Part shown: positions 16,992 through 25,298 of the stretch, one piece after another
How positions within the stretch are numbered: position 1 is the first letter of the stretch
Layout of the letters: each line of letters opens with the position of its first letter
From: an uncultured Rhodospirillales bacterium
Lineage (GTDB): Bacteria > Pseudomonadota > Alphaproteobacteria > Rhodospirillales > UBA2165
Assembly: GCA_913055735.1 (NCBI GenBank)
Contig: CAJXKD010000001.1
Location: 1,178,001-1,242,000, forward strand
Length of the DNA stretch: 64,000 nt
Direction of reading: 5' to 3'
Program-made: the position numbers and the translations under genes
The notes under the pieces: model-generated
Databases searched by the model: none
Seen by the model: the letters and a program-made list of their open reading frames with translations, nothing else
What the model was told of the DNA's origin: nothing

Positions 16992-18572
16992 ATGACCTCC
17001 GATAGCGAGCTTCAACACGAGATAGCCGACTTCCTGTCGCGGCCGGGAAATCTTCCTGGTGCGGCAACGGATGTCGAGCGAGTCGAGACCCATATCTCCA
17101 TTATTTTTCTAGCGGGTGACCGGGCATGGAAATTAAAGCGCGCCCGCACGTTTCCTTATTTGGATTTCTCGACATTGGAAAACCGCCGAAAGGCCTGCGA
17201 TGCGGAGGTCTCCCTCAATCGCCGAACGGCACCCGACATCTATCTCGGCGTCGTAGCGGTGACCCGCAAACCGCGAGGCGGTTTCGAGGTCGGCGGTTCC
17301 GGCGACCCGGTGGACTGGATGGTGGAGATGCGCCGCTTCGATCAGTCCACCCTGTTCGACAAGCTGGCAACCGAGAACCGCCTAGACCGCCCGCTGATGG
17401 AGGAGCTGGCCGAAGCCATCGCCGAATTTCACGCCAAAGCGGAAGTCTATACGGACAGAGGCGGCCGCGCCGGTGTCCAGGCGGTTGCCGACAGCAACGC
17501 CGAATGTTTTATCCGCGACGGCAAAGGCATTTTCGAGGACTGTCTCGTCGCCGATCTCGACACCCGAACCCGCGCCGCCGTCGACAGGGTCGGGGACGTA
17601 CTCGATAAACGCCGCGCCGACGGACGGGTCCGTCATTGCCATGGCGATCTCCACCTGCGGAATATCTTCCTTCACGACGGCAGGCCGACCTTGTTCGATG
17701 CCATAGAGTTCAGCGAAGACTTTTCGATCATCGACGTTCTTTACGATCTCGCCTTTCTGTTGATGGATCTCGATCATCGCGGGCACCGGCGGCTGGCCAA
17801 CCTGGCCTTCAATCGCTACATGGCGGTAACGGGCGATGTCGGCGGGCTTGCCTGTCTCCCGCTGTTCCTGTCGTTGCGTGCCGCCGTGCGTGCGCATGTC
17901 GGCGCCGCCGCCGCCAACACCCAAAGCGACAAGGCTCAATCGGCGTTGCAGGCGGACGAGGCGCGGCGGTATCTCGAGGCGGCCCTCGCCTATCTCGACC
18001 CCCTTCCGCCACGCGCCGTTGCGGTCGGCGGATTGTCGGGCAGCGGCAAATCGCGTTTGGCCCGCGAGATCGCCCCCTATATCGGTGTCGCACCGGGCGC
18101 GTTCATTGCCCGCAGTGACGCCATCCGCAAGCGGCTTGCCGGGACCAGTCTAAGCGAGAAACTGGACCAAAGCGGCTACACCCCGGAGATGACCCAACGG
18201 ACCTATGAAACGGTCTACGCGGACATGGCAACGGCGCTCGAGGCTGGGCATGCCGCCATCGCCGACGCCGTTTTCGCCAAACCCGAACAACGAACCGCCG
18301 TCGAAGCCGTGGCACGGGAGCGGCACGTGCCCTTTGACGGCATCTGGCTGGAATCCGACCGCAGCACCATGGCCACGCGTATCGACGAGCGCCAGGACCG
18401 GGTTTCCGATGCCACGCCATCGGTCTTGGACCGGCAATTGACCTATGAACTAGGGGAGATTTCCTGGCACCGGGTGGACAGTTCCGGTACGCGGGAGGCG
18501 ACCCTCCAGGCGGGCTTGGCGGTTCTGGGCGTTAACCTTTCAGGGACGCCGCCGACCGGATCGGACGATTAA
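16992..18572 (+). CDS. Fusion of APH-like kinase and P-loop (AAA/zeta-type) kinase domains
   Basis: A 526-residue protein with two putative phosphotransferase halves. Residues about 50-330 are aminoglycoside-phosphotransferase-like, with the catalytic loop HCHGDLHLRN near 214-223 and a downstream DAIEFSEDF metal-binding segment. Residues about 340-515 form a nucleoside-kinase-like P-loop domain with GGLSGSGKSR (Lys353). Fusions of this type are widespread and uncharacterised; drug resistance should not be assumed. It follows the FNT gene by 43 bases on the same strand, so the two may be cotranscribed. The ATG has only a distant AAAGGG site. Confidence 0.85.
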   Translation: MTSDSELQHEIADFLSRPGNLPGAATDVERVETHISIIFLAGDRAWKLKRARTFPYLDFSTLENRRKACDAEVSLNRRTAPDIYLGVVAVTRKPRGGFEVGGSGDPVDWMVEMRRFDQSTLFDKLATENRLDRPLMEELAEAIAEFHAKAEVYTDRGGRAGVQAVADSNAECFIRDGKGIFEDCLVADLDTRTRAAVDRVGDVLDKRRADGRVRHCHGDLHLRNIFLHDGRPTLFDAIEFSEDFSIIDVLYDLAFLLMDLDHRGHRRLANLAFNRYMAVTGDVGGLACLPLFLSLRAAVRAHVGAAAANTQSDKAQSALQADEARRYLEAALAYLDPLPPRAVAVGGLSGSGKSRLAREIAPYIGVAPGAFIARSDAIRKRLAGTSLSEKLDQSGYTPEMTQRTYETVYADMATALEAGHAAIADAVFAKPEQRTAVEAVARERHVPFDGIWLESDRSTMATRIDERQDRVSDATPSVLDRQLTYELGEISWHRVDSSGTREATLQAGLAVLGVNLSGTPPTGSDD

Positions 18573-18671
18573 CGATTTCCCGCCTCCAGGGCCCATATAA
18601 CAAGCCTGTGAGAACGGTTAAAATCGTTACTTTTCAATAACTTAGACATGTGAGCCCGGTCACTGCGCCGG

Positions 18672-18700
18672 TTGACCGAATTCCCTACACTCCGCATACT
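18672..18700 (+). promoter_or_regulatory. Sigma-70-type promoter of the flagellin gene
   Basis: TTGACC and CATACT are separated by exactly 17 bases. Transcription would begin near 18707, just before the riboswitch. No sigma-28 or sigma-54 promoter was recognised in this space, which is unusual for a flagellin gene. Confidence 0.55.
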
Positions 18701-18708
18701 TTTGATGA

Positions 18709-18820
18709 GGTGGTCGGGTAGTAACCGATCCCCGAAACGGCAAACCGCCGGAAACGGCGGGACGCAAAGTCACCGGCCTAAGACCCCGCGGAGGTGAGGG
18801 TTACGGCAGCGGAACCACCG
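18709..18820 (+). promoter_or_regulatory. Cyclic-di-GMP-I (GEMM-I) riboswitch in the flagellin leader
   Basis: The aptamer core is recognisable: GGCAAACC (18739-18746), a CCGCCG-GAAA-CGGCGG hairpin (18745-18760) with the GNRA tetraloop, GACGCAAAG (18761-18769), GGCCTAAG (18775-18782), and the 3' strand GGGTTACGGCAGCGG. Arms TCACC and GGTGA close the second helix. Outer bases GGTGGT and ACCACC could close the whole domain. The flagellin ribosome site AAGGG starts right at the 3' edge and no terminator U-tract is present, so control of translation is more likely than attenuation (inference). Confidence 0.88.
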
Positions 18821-18833
18821 AAGGGAAAAGACC

Positions 18834-19610
18834 ATGGAAGTCAATCTGTCGTCAGGTGTTCGCGAAACGCTCGGCTCGCTAAAGCGGGTTTCCGAGCTGC
18901 AGGATCGTACCTCCGAACGCCTGTCCAAAGGCAAGAAGGTCAACTCGTACAAAGACGATGCGATTTCGTTCGCCATCGCTCAGAGCCTGACGAGCCGGGC
19001 CTCCGATTACAACGCGGTCAAGGACAACATCGGCCAGGCCGTGAGTAAGGTCGACACGACTGTTGCCGGCCTCGATTCCATTTCCTCGCTGCTCGACCAG
19101 GCGAAGGCGCTGTCGCTGCAACGGCAGTCGACCAGCGACGCGACCGAACAGGCCGCGTTGGACGCCCAATTCACCGAAGTCGCGCAGCAGATCACCAACA
19201 TTTCGCGTGATGCCAACTATGGCGGCACCAGCCTGATCAGTGCGACGCCGGACACGGTGAACGTGAACGTCAACCCCGAGGGGACGTCGCAGGTCACCCT
19301 GACCGGGTCTGCCAGCGACGCAACGACGCTCGCTATCGATATTACCGATCCGGCGACCATCGACGCAGCCCAGGCGACGATCCGTTCGACGGCGCAGACC
19401 ATCGGCTCACAAGCCGCGGTTCTGGACATCCGTGAGAACTTCACGAAAGAGCTGACCAACAATCTCGAGGCGGGCGCGGCCAAGCTGGTCAATGCCGACC
19501 TCAACGAGGAGGCGGCCAATACGCTGTCACTTCAGACGCGTGGTGCCCTCGCAGCCGAAGCTCTCAACATCGCCGCCAAATCGGAACGTGCCATCCTCCA
19601 GCTATTCTAG
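18834..19610 (+). CDS. Flagellin (short form)
   Basis: A 258-residue flagellar filament protein. Conserved N-terminal helices (residues 1-125; RTSERLSKGKKVNSYKDDA) and C-terminal helix (about 185-258; TLSLQTRGALAAEALNIA) are present, while the central variable part is only about 50 residues, so the outer D2/D3 domains are nearly absent. It ends in AILQLF rather than the more common LLR or LLG. There is no cleavable signal, as expected for export by the flagellar type III route. No other flagellar gene is in the window. The leader carries a cyclic-di-GMP riboswitch, and a strong terminator with repeated copies follows. Confidence 0.93.
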   Translation: MEVNLSSGVRETLGSLKRVSELQDRTSERLSKGKKVNSYKDDAISFAIAQSLTSRASDYNAVKDNIGQAVSKVDTTVAGLDSISSLLDQAKALSLQRQSTSDATEQAALDAQFTEVAQQITNISRDANYGGTSLISATPDTVNVNVNPEGTSQVTLTGSASDATTLAIDITDPATIDAAQATIRSTAQTIGSQAAVLDIRENFTKELTNNLEAGAAKLVNADLNEEAANTLSLQTRGALAAEALNIAAKSERAILQLF

Positions 19611-19668
19611 AGCCCCAACTCTTCTAGGATCCCTCCGACTGATCCAATTTCCACCACCACTTCACACT

Positions 19669-19700
19669 CCGCCGCCCTCACGGGCGGCGGTTTTCTTTTC
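19669..19700 (+). terminator. Rho-independent terminator of flagellin
   Basis: Nine-base perfect arms (CCGCCGCCC and GGGCGGCGG) with a TCAC loop are followed by TTTTCTTTTC. It is one of the clearest terminators in the window. Confidence 0.85.
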
Positions 19701-19767
19701 TTGGCACCCTCACGGGCGGCGGTTTTCTTTTCTTGGCACCCTCACGGGCGGCGGTCTTCTTTTTGCA
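19675..19767 (+). repeat. Three tandem copies of the 32-bp right half of the flagellin terminator
   Basis: Copies begin at 19675, 19707 and 19739. The first two are identical over 32 bases; the third is shorter and diverged. Each contains CCCTCACGGG plus GCGG and a T-rich run, but only the first has the full left arm. It looks like local tandem duplication of terminator DNA. Confidence 0.85.
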
Positions 19768-19774
19768 ATCGCGG

Positions 19775-20137
19775 TCAGCCAACCGTCATCGTTTGGTCGG
19801 AGTAATTGAGGGTCACGGTAAAGCTCCCCTCATTCAACTTCCAACGGCGAAGGGTGTAGGTCCGCAGACCGGCGGCATGAAGCGGGTCCGCGGCGGCAAT
19901 TTTATCGGCTTCCTCGAAATTGGCGGCCCGGATGATAATCAATCCGGCGGCGGGCGCCTCGGACCCTGCATCGAACATCGGTCCGGCGGCAAACAGGATT
20001 CCAGCCTTCTCGAGCTCGATCTGGCGTGCCAAATGATCCGGCAGCTTTTTCATAATCTCTTCGCCCGGCGCCGCCGGTGTCGTCACGATAACATAGAGCT
20101 CTTTGCCCAAAACGTTCGTGGTATGCAGATCCGCCAT
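19775..20137 (-). CDS. YciI-like protein
   Basis: A 120-residue single-domain protein of the YCII-related fold (ferredoxin-like alpha/beta). The family pattern shows in YVIVTTPAAPGEE, RQIELEKAGILFAAGPMFD with the conserved glycine-proline, and FEEADKIAAADPLHAAGLRTYTLRRW. YCII-like proteins have a conserved His/Asp pair; Asp103 and His105-like residues occur in ADPLHA, but activity is unknown. The ATG at 20137 opens the reading. It is convergent with flagellin, the repeated terminator lying between them, and divergent from hsp20. Confidence 0.75.
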   Translation of the reverse strand: MADLHTTNVLGKELYVIVTTPAAPGEEIMKKLPDHLARQIELEKAGILFAAGPMFDAGSEAPAAGLIIIRAANFEEADKIAAADPLHAAGLRTYTLRRWKLNEGSFTVTLNYSDQTMTVG

Positions 20138-20262
20138 TTTTTACTCCCTGATTTTGCAGCCGTTCTTTCTTCGGCCCCCTATAGCGGCGCGGTGTGCTTG
20201 ATTTGTCAAACCCTACCCGAAACCGGGCAATTCCAGCCCCTCTGGCCGCCGCCGCCAATCCC

Positions 20263-20290
20263 TTGACCTTTGGGGAAATTCTTACAAATT
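20263..20290 (+). promoter_or_regulatory. Candidate promoter of the second hsp20 gene
   Basis: TTGACC (20263-20268) is followed at 16 bases by CAAATT. CTTGAC resembles both sigma-70 and sigma-32 -35 elements. The leader to the start codon is about 120 bases, long enough for an RNA thermometer, but I could not identify one by eye. Confidence 0.3.
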
Positions 20291-20417
20291 ATGGGGTGTG
20301 GAAGCTCGCGACGCGTTGGCAGATATTTGAGGCCAAATTGCCGGGAGCAGAAGCTTGGGGCGCCTCGCTATTGGGCCCCGATTGCCAGACTCGCTTGGAT
20401 TAAGGAGGAGGCACGGC

Positions 20418-20888
20418 ATGTCTCGCGTGCAAATGTTCAATAGCCCCCTGTTGCTGGGCTTCGACCAACTCGAACGGGTACTCGACCGGGTGTCGAAAAC
20501 ATCGGCCGAAGGTTACCCTCCCTACAACATCGAGCAGATCGGCGAAGATCGCCTGCGCATCACCCTCGCGGTGGCGGGTTTTTCACTCGACGACCTCGAT
20601 GTATCGACCGAAGACAACCAACTGGTCATCCGCGGCCGTAACAATGAGGACGATGGCCAGAAAGTCTATCTCCATCGCGGCATCGCGGCACGGCAGTTCC
20701 AGCGCAGCTTCGTGCTTGCCGAAGGAATCGAAGTAACCAGTGCCCGGTTGGAAGACGGTCTGCTGCACATCGATTTGATGCGGCCCATTCCGGAGCCGGA
20801 AGTTCGCAGCATCAAGATCGAGAAAGGCACGCCCGCGGGCGGCAAATCCAAGTCCAAGACCATCGACGTTGCACCCGACAAAGGGTGA
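20418..20888 (+). CDS. Hsp20 small heat-shock protein, IbpA-like
   Basis: A 156-residue protein of the IbpA/HspA class found in alphaproteobacteria. The opening MFNSPLLLGFDQLERVLDRV and PPYNIEQIGEDRLRITLAVAGF are hallmark. The alpha-crystallin domain covers about residues 35-130 (GLLHIDLMRPIPEPEV at its end). The ATG lies behind TAAGGAGGAGG, which excludes a reading 21 residues longer. It is followed after 22 bases by the DUF1150 gene. This is a different subclass from the Hsp20 at 14 kb, which has a longer basic N-terminus. Confidence 0.92.
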   Translation: MSRVQMFNSPLLLGFDQLERVLDRVSKTSAEGYPPYNIEQIGEDRLRITLAVAGFSLDDLDVSTEDNQLVIRGRNNEDDGQKVYLHRGIAARQFQRSFVLAEGIEVTSARLEDGLLHIDLMRPIPEPEVRSIKIEKGTPAGGKSKSKTIDVAPDKG

Positions 20889-20910
20889 ACGGCCACGGTC
20901 ATAGGAGCTT

Positions 20911-21165
20911 ATGAGAATGACCAGAAACGATAATACATCCGATACACAGCTGAACGAGCAGTTCGACGTGCTGCCTTTGTCCGCGGAGCATTTCCGTGCA
21001 TGGGGATTGGGGGAGATTGCCTACATCCGGCCCATCGAAATGGATGGCGAGGCTTACGCTGGCATCTTTGCCGCCGACGGCGAACAACTGGGCGCCGCCC
21101 CGAGCGCGGCAATTGCCGCCGCGACCGCGATCCAGGAAGGCCTGGTTCCCGTTTACGTCCACTAA
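20911..21165 (+). CDS. DUF1150 family protein
   Basis: An 84-residue protein of a family found almost always just behind IbpA-type Hsp20 genes in alphaproteobacteria. Family residues include LGEIAYIRPI and the alanine-rich IAAATAIQEGLVPVYVH end. The ATG follows AGGAG. It appears cotranscribed with hsp20 (22-base gap) and is likely to share its heat or stress control. Its biochemical role is not known. Confidence 0.85.
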   Translation: MRMTRNDNTSDTQLNEQFDVLPLSAEHFRAWGLGEIAYIRPIEMDGEAYAGIFAADGEQLGAAPSAAIAAATAIQEGLVPVYVH

Positions 21166-21186
21166 ACCAGAAAGCTTAAACGCAAA

Positions 21187-21206
21187 AGGCCCGGCATGCC
21201 GGGCCT
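21187..21206 (-). terminator. Terminator of ptsN (GC-rich palindrome)
   Basis: A 20-bp perfect palindrome with half-site AGGCCCGGCA lies between the convergent DUF1150 and ptsN genes. On the minus strand it is followed by TTTGCGTTT, so it best serves ptsN; on the plus strand the tail is not U-rich. Confidence 0.65.
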
Positions 21207-21229
21207 CATAAGCGTATCGCGGCCTCGGA

Positions 21230-21694
21230 TTAAGCCGCGCGGGTTGCCGCCTGCTCGGTCAAGAGAGCAAACAAAGCCTCGGACGTGTCCGTGGCGCGCA
21301 ACTTGTCGCACATGCTTTTGTCGCGCAGCAATCGTGACACCCGTGCCAACGCCTTGAGATGATCGGCGCCGGCGTTCTCCGGCGCCAACAGCAGAAAAAT
21401 CAAATCCACCGGGCGCTCGTCGATGGAATCGAAATCGATCGGCTTTTCCAAACGCGCGAACACGCCATACAAGCGATCCAACGTGGCAAGCTTACCATGG
21501 GGAATAGCGATACCGTTACCGACACCCGTCGTACCGAGCTTCTCCCGCTCTAGCAGAACGTTGAACACTTCCCGTTCGTCGAGATCGAACAGATCTTCTG
21601 CACGTCGCGCCAGTTCCTGAAGCGATTGCTTCTTGCTGGTGACTTTGAGGTTGGGGATGACGCTGTCGAGTGTGAGGAGGTCGGAGATTTCCAT
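21230..21694 (-). CDS. ptsN: PTS IIA-like nitrogen regulatory protein PtsN
   Basis: A 154-residue EIIA-Ntr protein, terminal acceptor of the nitrogen-related phosphotransferase chain (PtsP, NPr, PtsN). The phosphorylated histidine lies in GIAIPHGKL. FLLLAPENAGADHLKALARVSRLLRD is the family C-terminal signature. The ATG follows AAGGACC; a reading 50 residues longer has no similarity. It lies downstream of rpoN on the same strand with a 287-base gap, where related genomes carry the hpf/raiA ribosome-hibernation gene. PtsN commonly tunes potassium transport and stress responses. Confidence 0.93.
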   Translation of the reverse strand: MEISDLLTLDSVIPNLKVTSKKQSLQELARRAEDLFDLDEREVFNVLLEREKLGTTGVGNGIAIPHGKLATLDRLYGVFARLEKPIDFDSIDERPVDLIFLLLAPENAGADHLKALARVSRLLRDKSMCDKLRATDTSEALFALLTEQAATRAA

Positions 21695-21981
21695 GACCGG
21701 TCCTTGGCTATTTACGTCTTTGCCTTGTGCGTTTGAACGCCTGTCGGCGTCATAACTGCTTGTTTCCCTATCGACGAAATCGAATACCCCACGGTGTCGG
21801 AATGCCATCTGCCCGCTACCGGGCTTCGCTTCGATGCGCAACACGCAAAATTCGTGAGTAATTCCCTAGAATTCGCCGCTAGTGGTGCCTGGCATCAGGG
21901 CCGGCCCCCACAGGAGGGCGGGACGTTAGTGCCGTGTGCTCGGCCTGTCAAGGTCTCGAATTAACCTAAAGAAACCCTTTG

Positions 21982-23526
21982 TTAAGACACCCGCGATTTT
22001 TCCCGGCGACGCTGAACAGATGACGGAATTTTCATTGATTCCCGGTACTTAGCGACCGTCCGGCGGGCAATATCGATCCCATCCCCATTCAATATCTCGA
22101 CGATTTTATCGTCCGACAACACCGCATTGTGGGGCTCTGCGTCGATCAGGCTTTTGATTCTGTGACGAACGGCCTCGGCCGAGTGGGCCGCGCCGCCCTG
22201 GGAAGAGGCAATCGCTTGGGTAAAAAAATACTTGAGTTCGAAAATGCCGCGCGGCGTGTGGATGTATTTGTTCGATGTCACGCGGCTAACCGTGCTCTCG
22301 TGCATCTCTATTTCTTCTGCGATATCCCGGAGGACCAGCGGCTTGAGATATTCAACGCCCTTGGCGAAAAAAGCGTCTTGCTGACGAACAATTTCGCGCG
22401 CCACCTTGAGAATCGTGGTCGCGCGTTGATGCAGAGCCTTCACCAGCCAATTGGCGTCGTGGAACTTCTCGGTGATATAGGATTTCTCCTCTTTGGTCCG
22501 AACCGCTCCGCTTACTTCTGCGTAATAGCTGTTATTGACCAACACCCGCGGCAGGGTTTCATTGTTCAATTCGACAATCCAAACGCCACCCATTCCGGGG
22601 CGCATGAGCACGTCGGGCGTAATGGGTTGCGCGGTCGTTTCGTCGAATGCTTCCGCCGGGCGATGATTTAACGACCAGATCTCGGCGATCATTTCGCGGA
22701 TCTCGTCGACCTCCACGTGACACAGTTTGCTCAGCGCGACGTAGTCGTGCTGCTTCAAAAGCTCCACGTTATCAATCAAGGTCTGCATCGCCGGATCGAG
22801 CCGGTCACGTTCGCGCAACTGTATGGTCCAGCATTCAACAAGATCCCGCGCGAAAATGCCCGGCGGGTCCAATTGCTGCAGCCGCGTTAACACGGCTTCC
22901 ACGCGCTCAACATCGCACCCCAAGACTTCGGCGACGTCGTCCAGATTGCTTGTTACCCTTCCGGCTTCGTCCAGCCCGTCCGTCAGATGAACCGCAATCA
23001 TCCGATCAATGGGATCATCGATATCCACGTTGATTTGCGCCATGAGGTGATCACGGAGCGAAATCCCCTGCGACAAGGTTTGCTCCAGAATGGACGACGT
23101 ACTTTCGAGTTGTCCGCCGCTTGCCGATTGGCCCGCGGTTCCATATAGCTCCGATGATGTCGGGGAATTTCCCTCATCACCCCATTCGTTTAGATAGTCG
23201 GCGTCGAGATCCTCCACTTGGGGCGTATCGAGCGAATCGGAGGTCGCCATCTCCAGGTCGGGCACAGTATCGCCGTCGCCGGTATCATCGGCCTCGCCGG
23301 TCTCCGTACTGCTTACGGATTCAGCGCCATTATCGGACGTGTCTCCAGACAAGCCCGATTCGTCGCTCTCATCCCGCTCCAACATGGGATTCTCGGACAA
23401 GGCTTCTTCGACATATTCCACCAACTCGACATTCGACAATTGCAGCAGCTTGATTGCCTGTTGCAACTGCGGCGTCATGACCAAGGACTGGCCCTGGCGG
23501 AGTTCGAGACGGGGGGTGATGGCCAT
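21982..23526 (-). CDS. rpoN: RNA polymerase sigma-54 factor RpoN
   Basis: A 514-residue sigma-54 factor. Region I is the glutamine-rich activator-contact part (LRQGQSLVMTPQLQQAIKLL, residues 7-27). Residues about 50-135 form an acidic, low-complexity region II. The core-binding and HTH regions follow, and the RpoN box ARRTVAKYRE is near 485-495. It directs transcription from -24/-12 promoters with enhancer-binding ATPases. It follows lptB by 13 bases, so it is likely cotranscribed with LPS-transport genes, the usual alphaproteobacterial arrangement. Confidence 0.97.
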   Translation of the reverse strand: MAITPRLELRQGQSLVMTPQLQQAIKLLQLSNVELVEYVEEALSENPMLERDESDESGLSGDTSDNGAESVSSTETGEADDTGDGDTVPDLEMATSDSLDTPQVEDLDADYLNEWGDEGNSPTSSELYGTAGQSASGGQLESTSSILEQTLSQGISLRDHLMAQINVDIDDPIDRMIAVHLTDGLDEAGRVTSNLDDVAEVLGCDVERVEAVLTRLQQLDPPGIFARDLVECWTIQLRERDRLDPAMQTLIDNVELLKQHDYVALSKLCHVEVDEIREMIAEIWSLNHRPAEAFDETTAQPITPDVLMRPGMGGVWIVELNNETLPRVLVNNSYYAEVSGAVRTKEEKSYITEKFHDANWLVKALHQRATTILKVAREIVRQQDAFFAKGVEYLKPLVLRDIAEEIEMHESTVSRVTSNKYIHTPRGIFELKYFFTQAIASSQGGAAHSAEAVRHRIKSLIDAEPHNAVLSDDKIVEILNGDGIDIARRTVAKYRESMKIPSSVQRRREKSRVS

Positions 23527-23539
23527 GGCCGTTGCCTGA

Positions 23540-24340
23540 CTAGAGGCTGAACCGATCGCCGAGGTAGACGCGACGTACGTCTTCGTTGCCGACGATATCC
23601 TCCGGCGTTCCCTCCATCAGGACCATGCCATCGTGGATGATGTAGGCGCGGTCGATAATGTCGAGGGTCTCACGTACGTTGTGGTCGGTGATAAGGACTC
23701 CGATGCCGCGATCCTTAAGGTGGCCAACCAGGGAGCGGATATCGCTCACCGCGATCGGGTCGATACCTGCCAACGGTTCGTCGAGGAGCACGAAATGAGG
23801 ACGCGACGCGAGTGCGCGGGCAATTTCGACCCGGCGCCGTTCGCCGCCCGATAGCGCAAGCGCAGGCGTCCTCCGAAGATGGGAGATCGAAAACTCAGCC
23901 AACAAGGCCTCGAGCATCGCTTCGCGGCGTTCACGCGAGCTTTCAGTCACTTCAAGAACGGCGCGAATATTGTTCTCTACCGACAAACCACGAAAAATCG
24001 ACGCCTCTTGCGGCAGATATCCAATTCCAAGCCGTGCCCGGCGATACATTGGAAGGTCGGTAATGTCGCGGCCATCCAGATAGATGTTGCCGTAATCGGG
24101 CGTGATGAGCCCCGTAATCAGATAGAAGCAGGTAGTTTTCCCGGCGCCGTTCGGCCCCAGAAGACCGACAACTTCGCCCCGCTGGATACCCAGCGAGACA
24201 CCACGCACAACCGGACGCCGCTCATAGTTCTTGCCCAGATTCTTGACCATCAGTCCGCGGGCATTTTCCGCCACCAACCGAGGACCGTTTTCGCCCTCGT
24301 CTGCCCGCGCTCTGCGGATACGGTCAAACTGACGGATCAT
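23540..24340 (-). CDS. lptB: LPS export ABC transporter ATP-binding protein LptB
   Basis: A 266-residue ABC ATPase powering LPS extraction from the inner membrane with LptFG. Walker [10 protein letters not shown] is near residues 60-68, signature [12 protein letters not shown] near 160, Walker [13 protein letters not shown] near 185 and the H-loop in [10 protein letters not shown] near 210. The ATG behind GGGAA was chosen over a TTG four codons upstream. The first 25 residues extend beyond typical E. coli LptB. It lies between lptA and rpoN on the minus strand; lptF and lptG are not in this window. Confidence 0.96.
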   Translation of the reverse strand: MIRQFDRIRRARADEGENGPRLVAENARGLMVKNLGKNYERRPVVRGVSLGIQRGEVVGLLGPNGAGKTTCFYLITGLITPDYGNIYLDGRDITDLPMYRRARLGIGYLPQEASIFRGLSVENNIRAVLEVTESSRERREAMLEALLAEFSISHLRRTPALALSGGERRRVEIARALASRPHFVLLDEPLAGIDPIAVSDIRSLVGHLKDRGIGVLITDHNVRETLDIIDRAYIIHDGMVLMEGTPEDIVGNEDVRRVYLGDRFSL

Positions 24341-24431
24341 GACAATTCCCAATTCAGGCCACGCTCGATCGCCGAGCGCCCAGCCAATCCCAATTTTGGC
24401 GTTCTTTTCTTCATCTTCTTCCGTTCCGGTC

Positions 24432-25298
24432 TTAGCCGGGACACTTCGTATCCCCCGGGCGCGGACCGCCCGGCACCAACAAACCCCGCACGCGGGGCGA
24501 CCCCGGCTGCCCAGCCGATTGTCCCCCAGGCCCTGTTAAAAGCTTACTAACCCCCGTATTGAGGTTGATTTCCGCCCGGTCTCCCGCGAACTGATTGTCA
24601 CAGCGATTGATCCGGACGTTGCCTGTTAGCGTCGCGATTCCCGACTCTACGTTATAAACGCCCTTGTCGGCCTGCACCGTATCCTGCTTGGTCTTAATAA
24701 CGACGTTGTCGAAGGCCTGAACCCGAAAGACCTCGGACTTGCCGGCTTTGTTCTGCCGCAGAAAGGCGACCAGGGTTTCGGCCTGAATCCGTTTTCCCTC
24801 GCGGATGGCAATCGCATTTCCGCGCGCCACGGCCATTTGCCGCGTTTCCCAATATTCCATTTGGCGATTGGCACGAACTTCGTCGCCATCCGTTACCAGG
24901 CGAACGTCGTTTCCCTTCACCAACAAAATGGCTTTTTCCATGTCATACACGGCGGTATCGCCGGTGATGGTTTCCGCATCGGACGCGATCTTCACCCGGC
25001 CCGCCGCATCGAGGCGCGACAATTTCGTCCCGCCGCCCGCTTCCTCACCGTAATAGGCACGTAACGTATCGGCATTGACGGCAACACCACTCCGCACGGC
25101 ACGAGCATTTCCCCGGGCGATCAGAATTTCATTGTTCCGCTGCCATTCAATCCCGTCGTCGGCAAAAATCTCGATGGGCTTATCGCTATCGCCGCTCGCC
25201 AGATTGAACATCTGCGCGGACGCTCCAGACCAGCCAGACCAGACCACACAACCGAAGACAAAGGCCATGGCCGTCGCGATGAACTGCTCTTTCCTCAT
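24432..25298 (-). CDS. lptA: LPS transport periplasmic protein LptA
   Basis: A 288-residue periplasmic bridge protein with the OstA beta-jellyroll. A signal peptide occupies about residues 1-29, ending GASAQ. The OstA pattern is visible in [28 protein letters not shown] and repeats of V-x-A-D and G-N. At 288 residues it is longer than E. coli LptA (185), because of an extra central repeat and a glycine/proline-rich tail (residues 255-288). It overlaps the lptC stop by four bases (ATGA), consistent with coupled translation. Confidence 0.93.
   Translation of the reverse strand: MRKEQFIATAMAFVFGCVVWSGWSGASAQMFNLASGDSDKPIEIFADDGIEWQRNNEILIARGNARAVRSGVAVNADTLRAYYGEEAGGGTKLSRLDAAGRVKIASDAETITGDTAVYDMEKAILLVKGNDVRLVTDGDEVRANRQMEYWETRQMAVARGNAIAIREGKRIQAETLVAFLRQNKAGKSEVFRVQAFDNVVIKTKQDTVQADKGVYNVESGIATLTGNVRINRCDNQFAGDRAEINLNTGVSKLLTGPGGQSAGQPGSPRVRGLLVPGGPRPGDTKCPG

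Noticed and set aside
19675..19767. Short repeats as a possible CRISPR array
   Set aside because: The copies are directly adjacent with no spacers, derive from a terminator, and no cas gene is present.
20291..20417. ROSE-type RNA thermometer in the hsp20 leader
   Set aside because: The leader is long enough and ends in GGAGGAGG, but I could not see the conserved ROSE hairpin pairing with the ribosome site.
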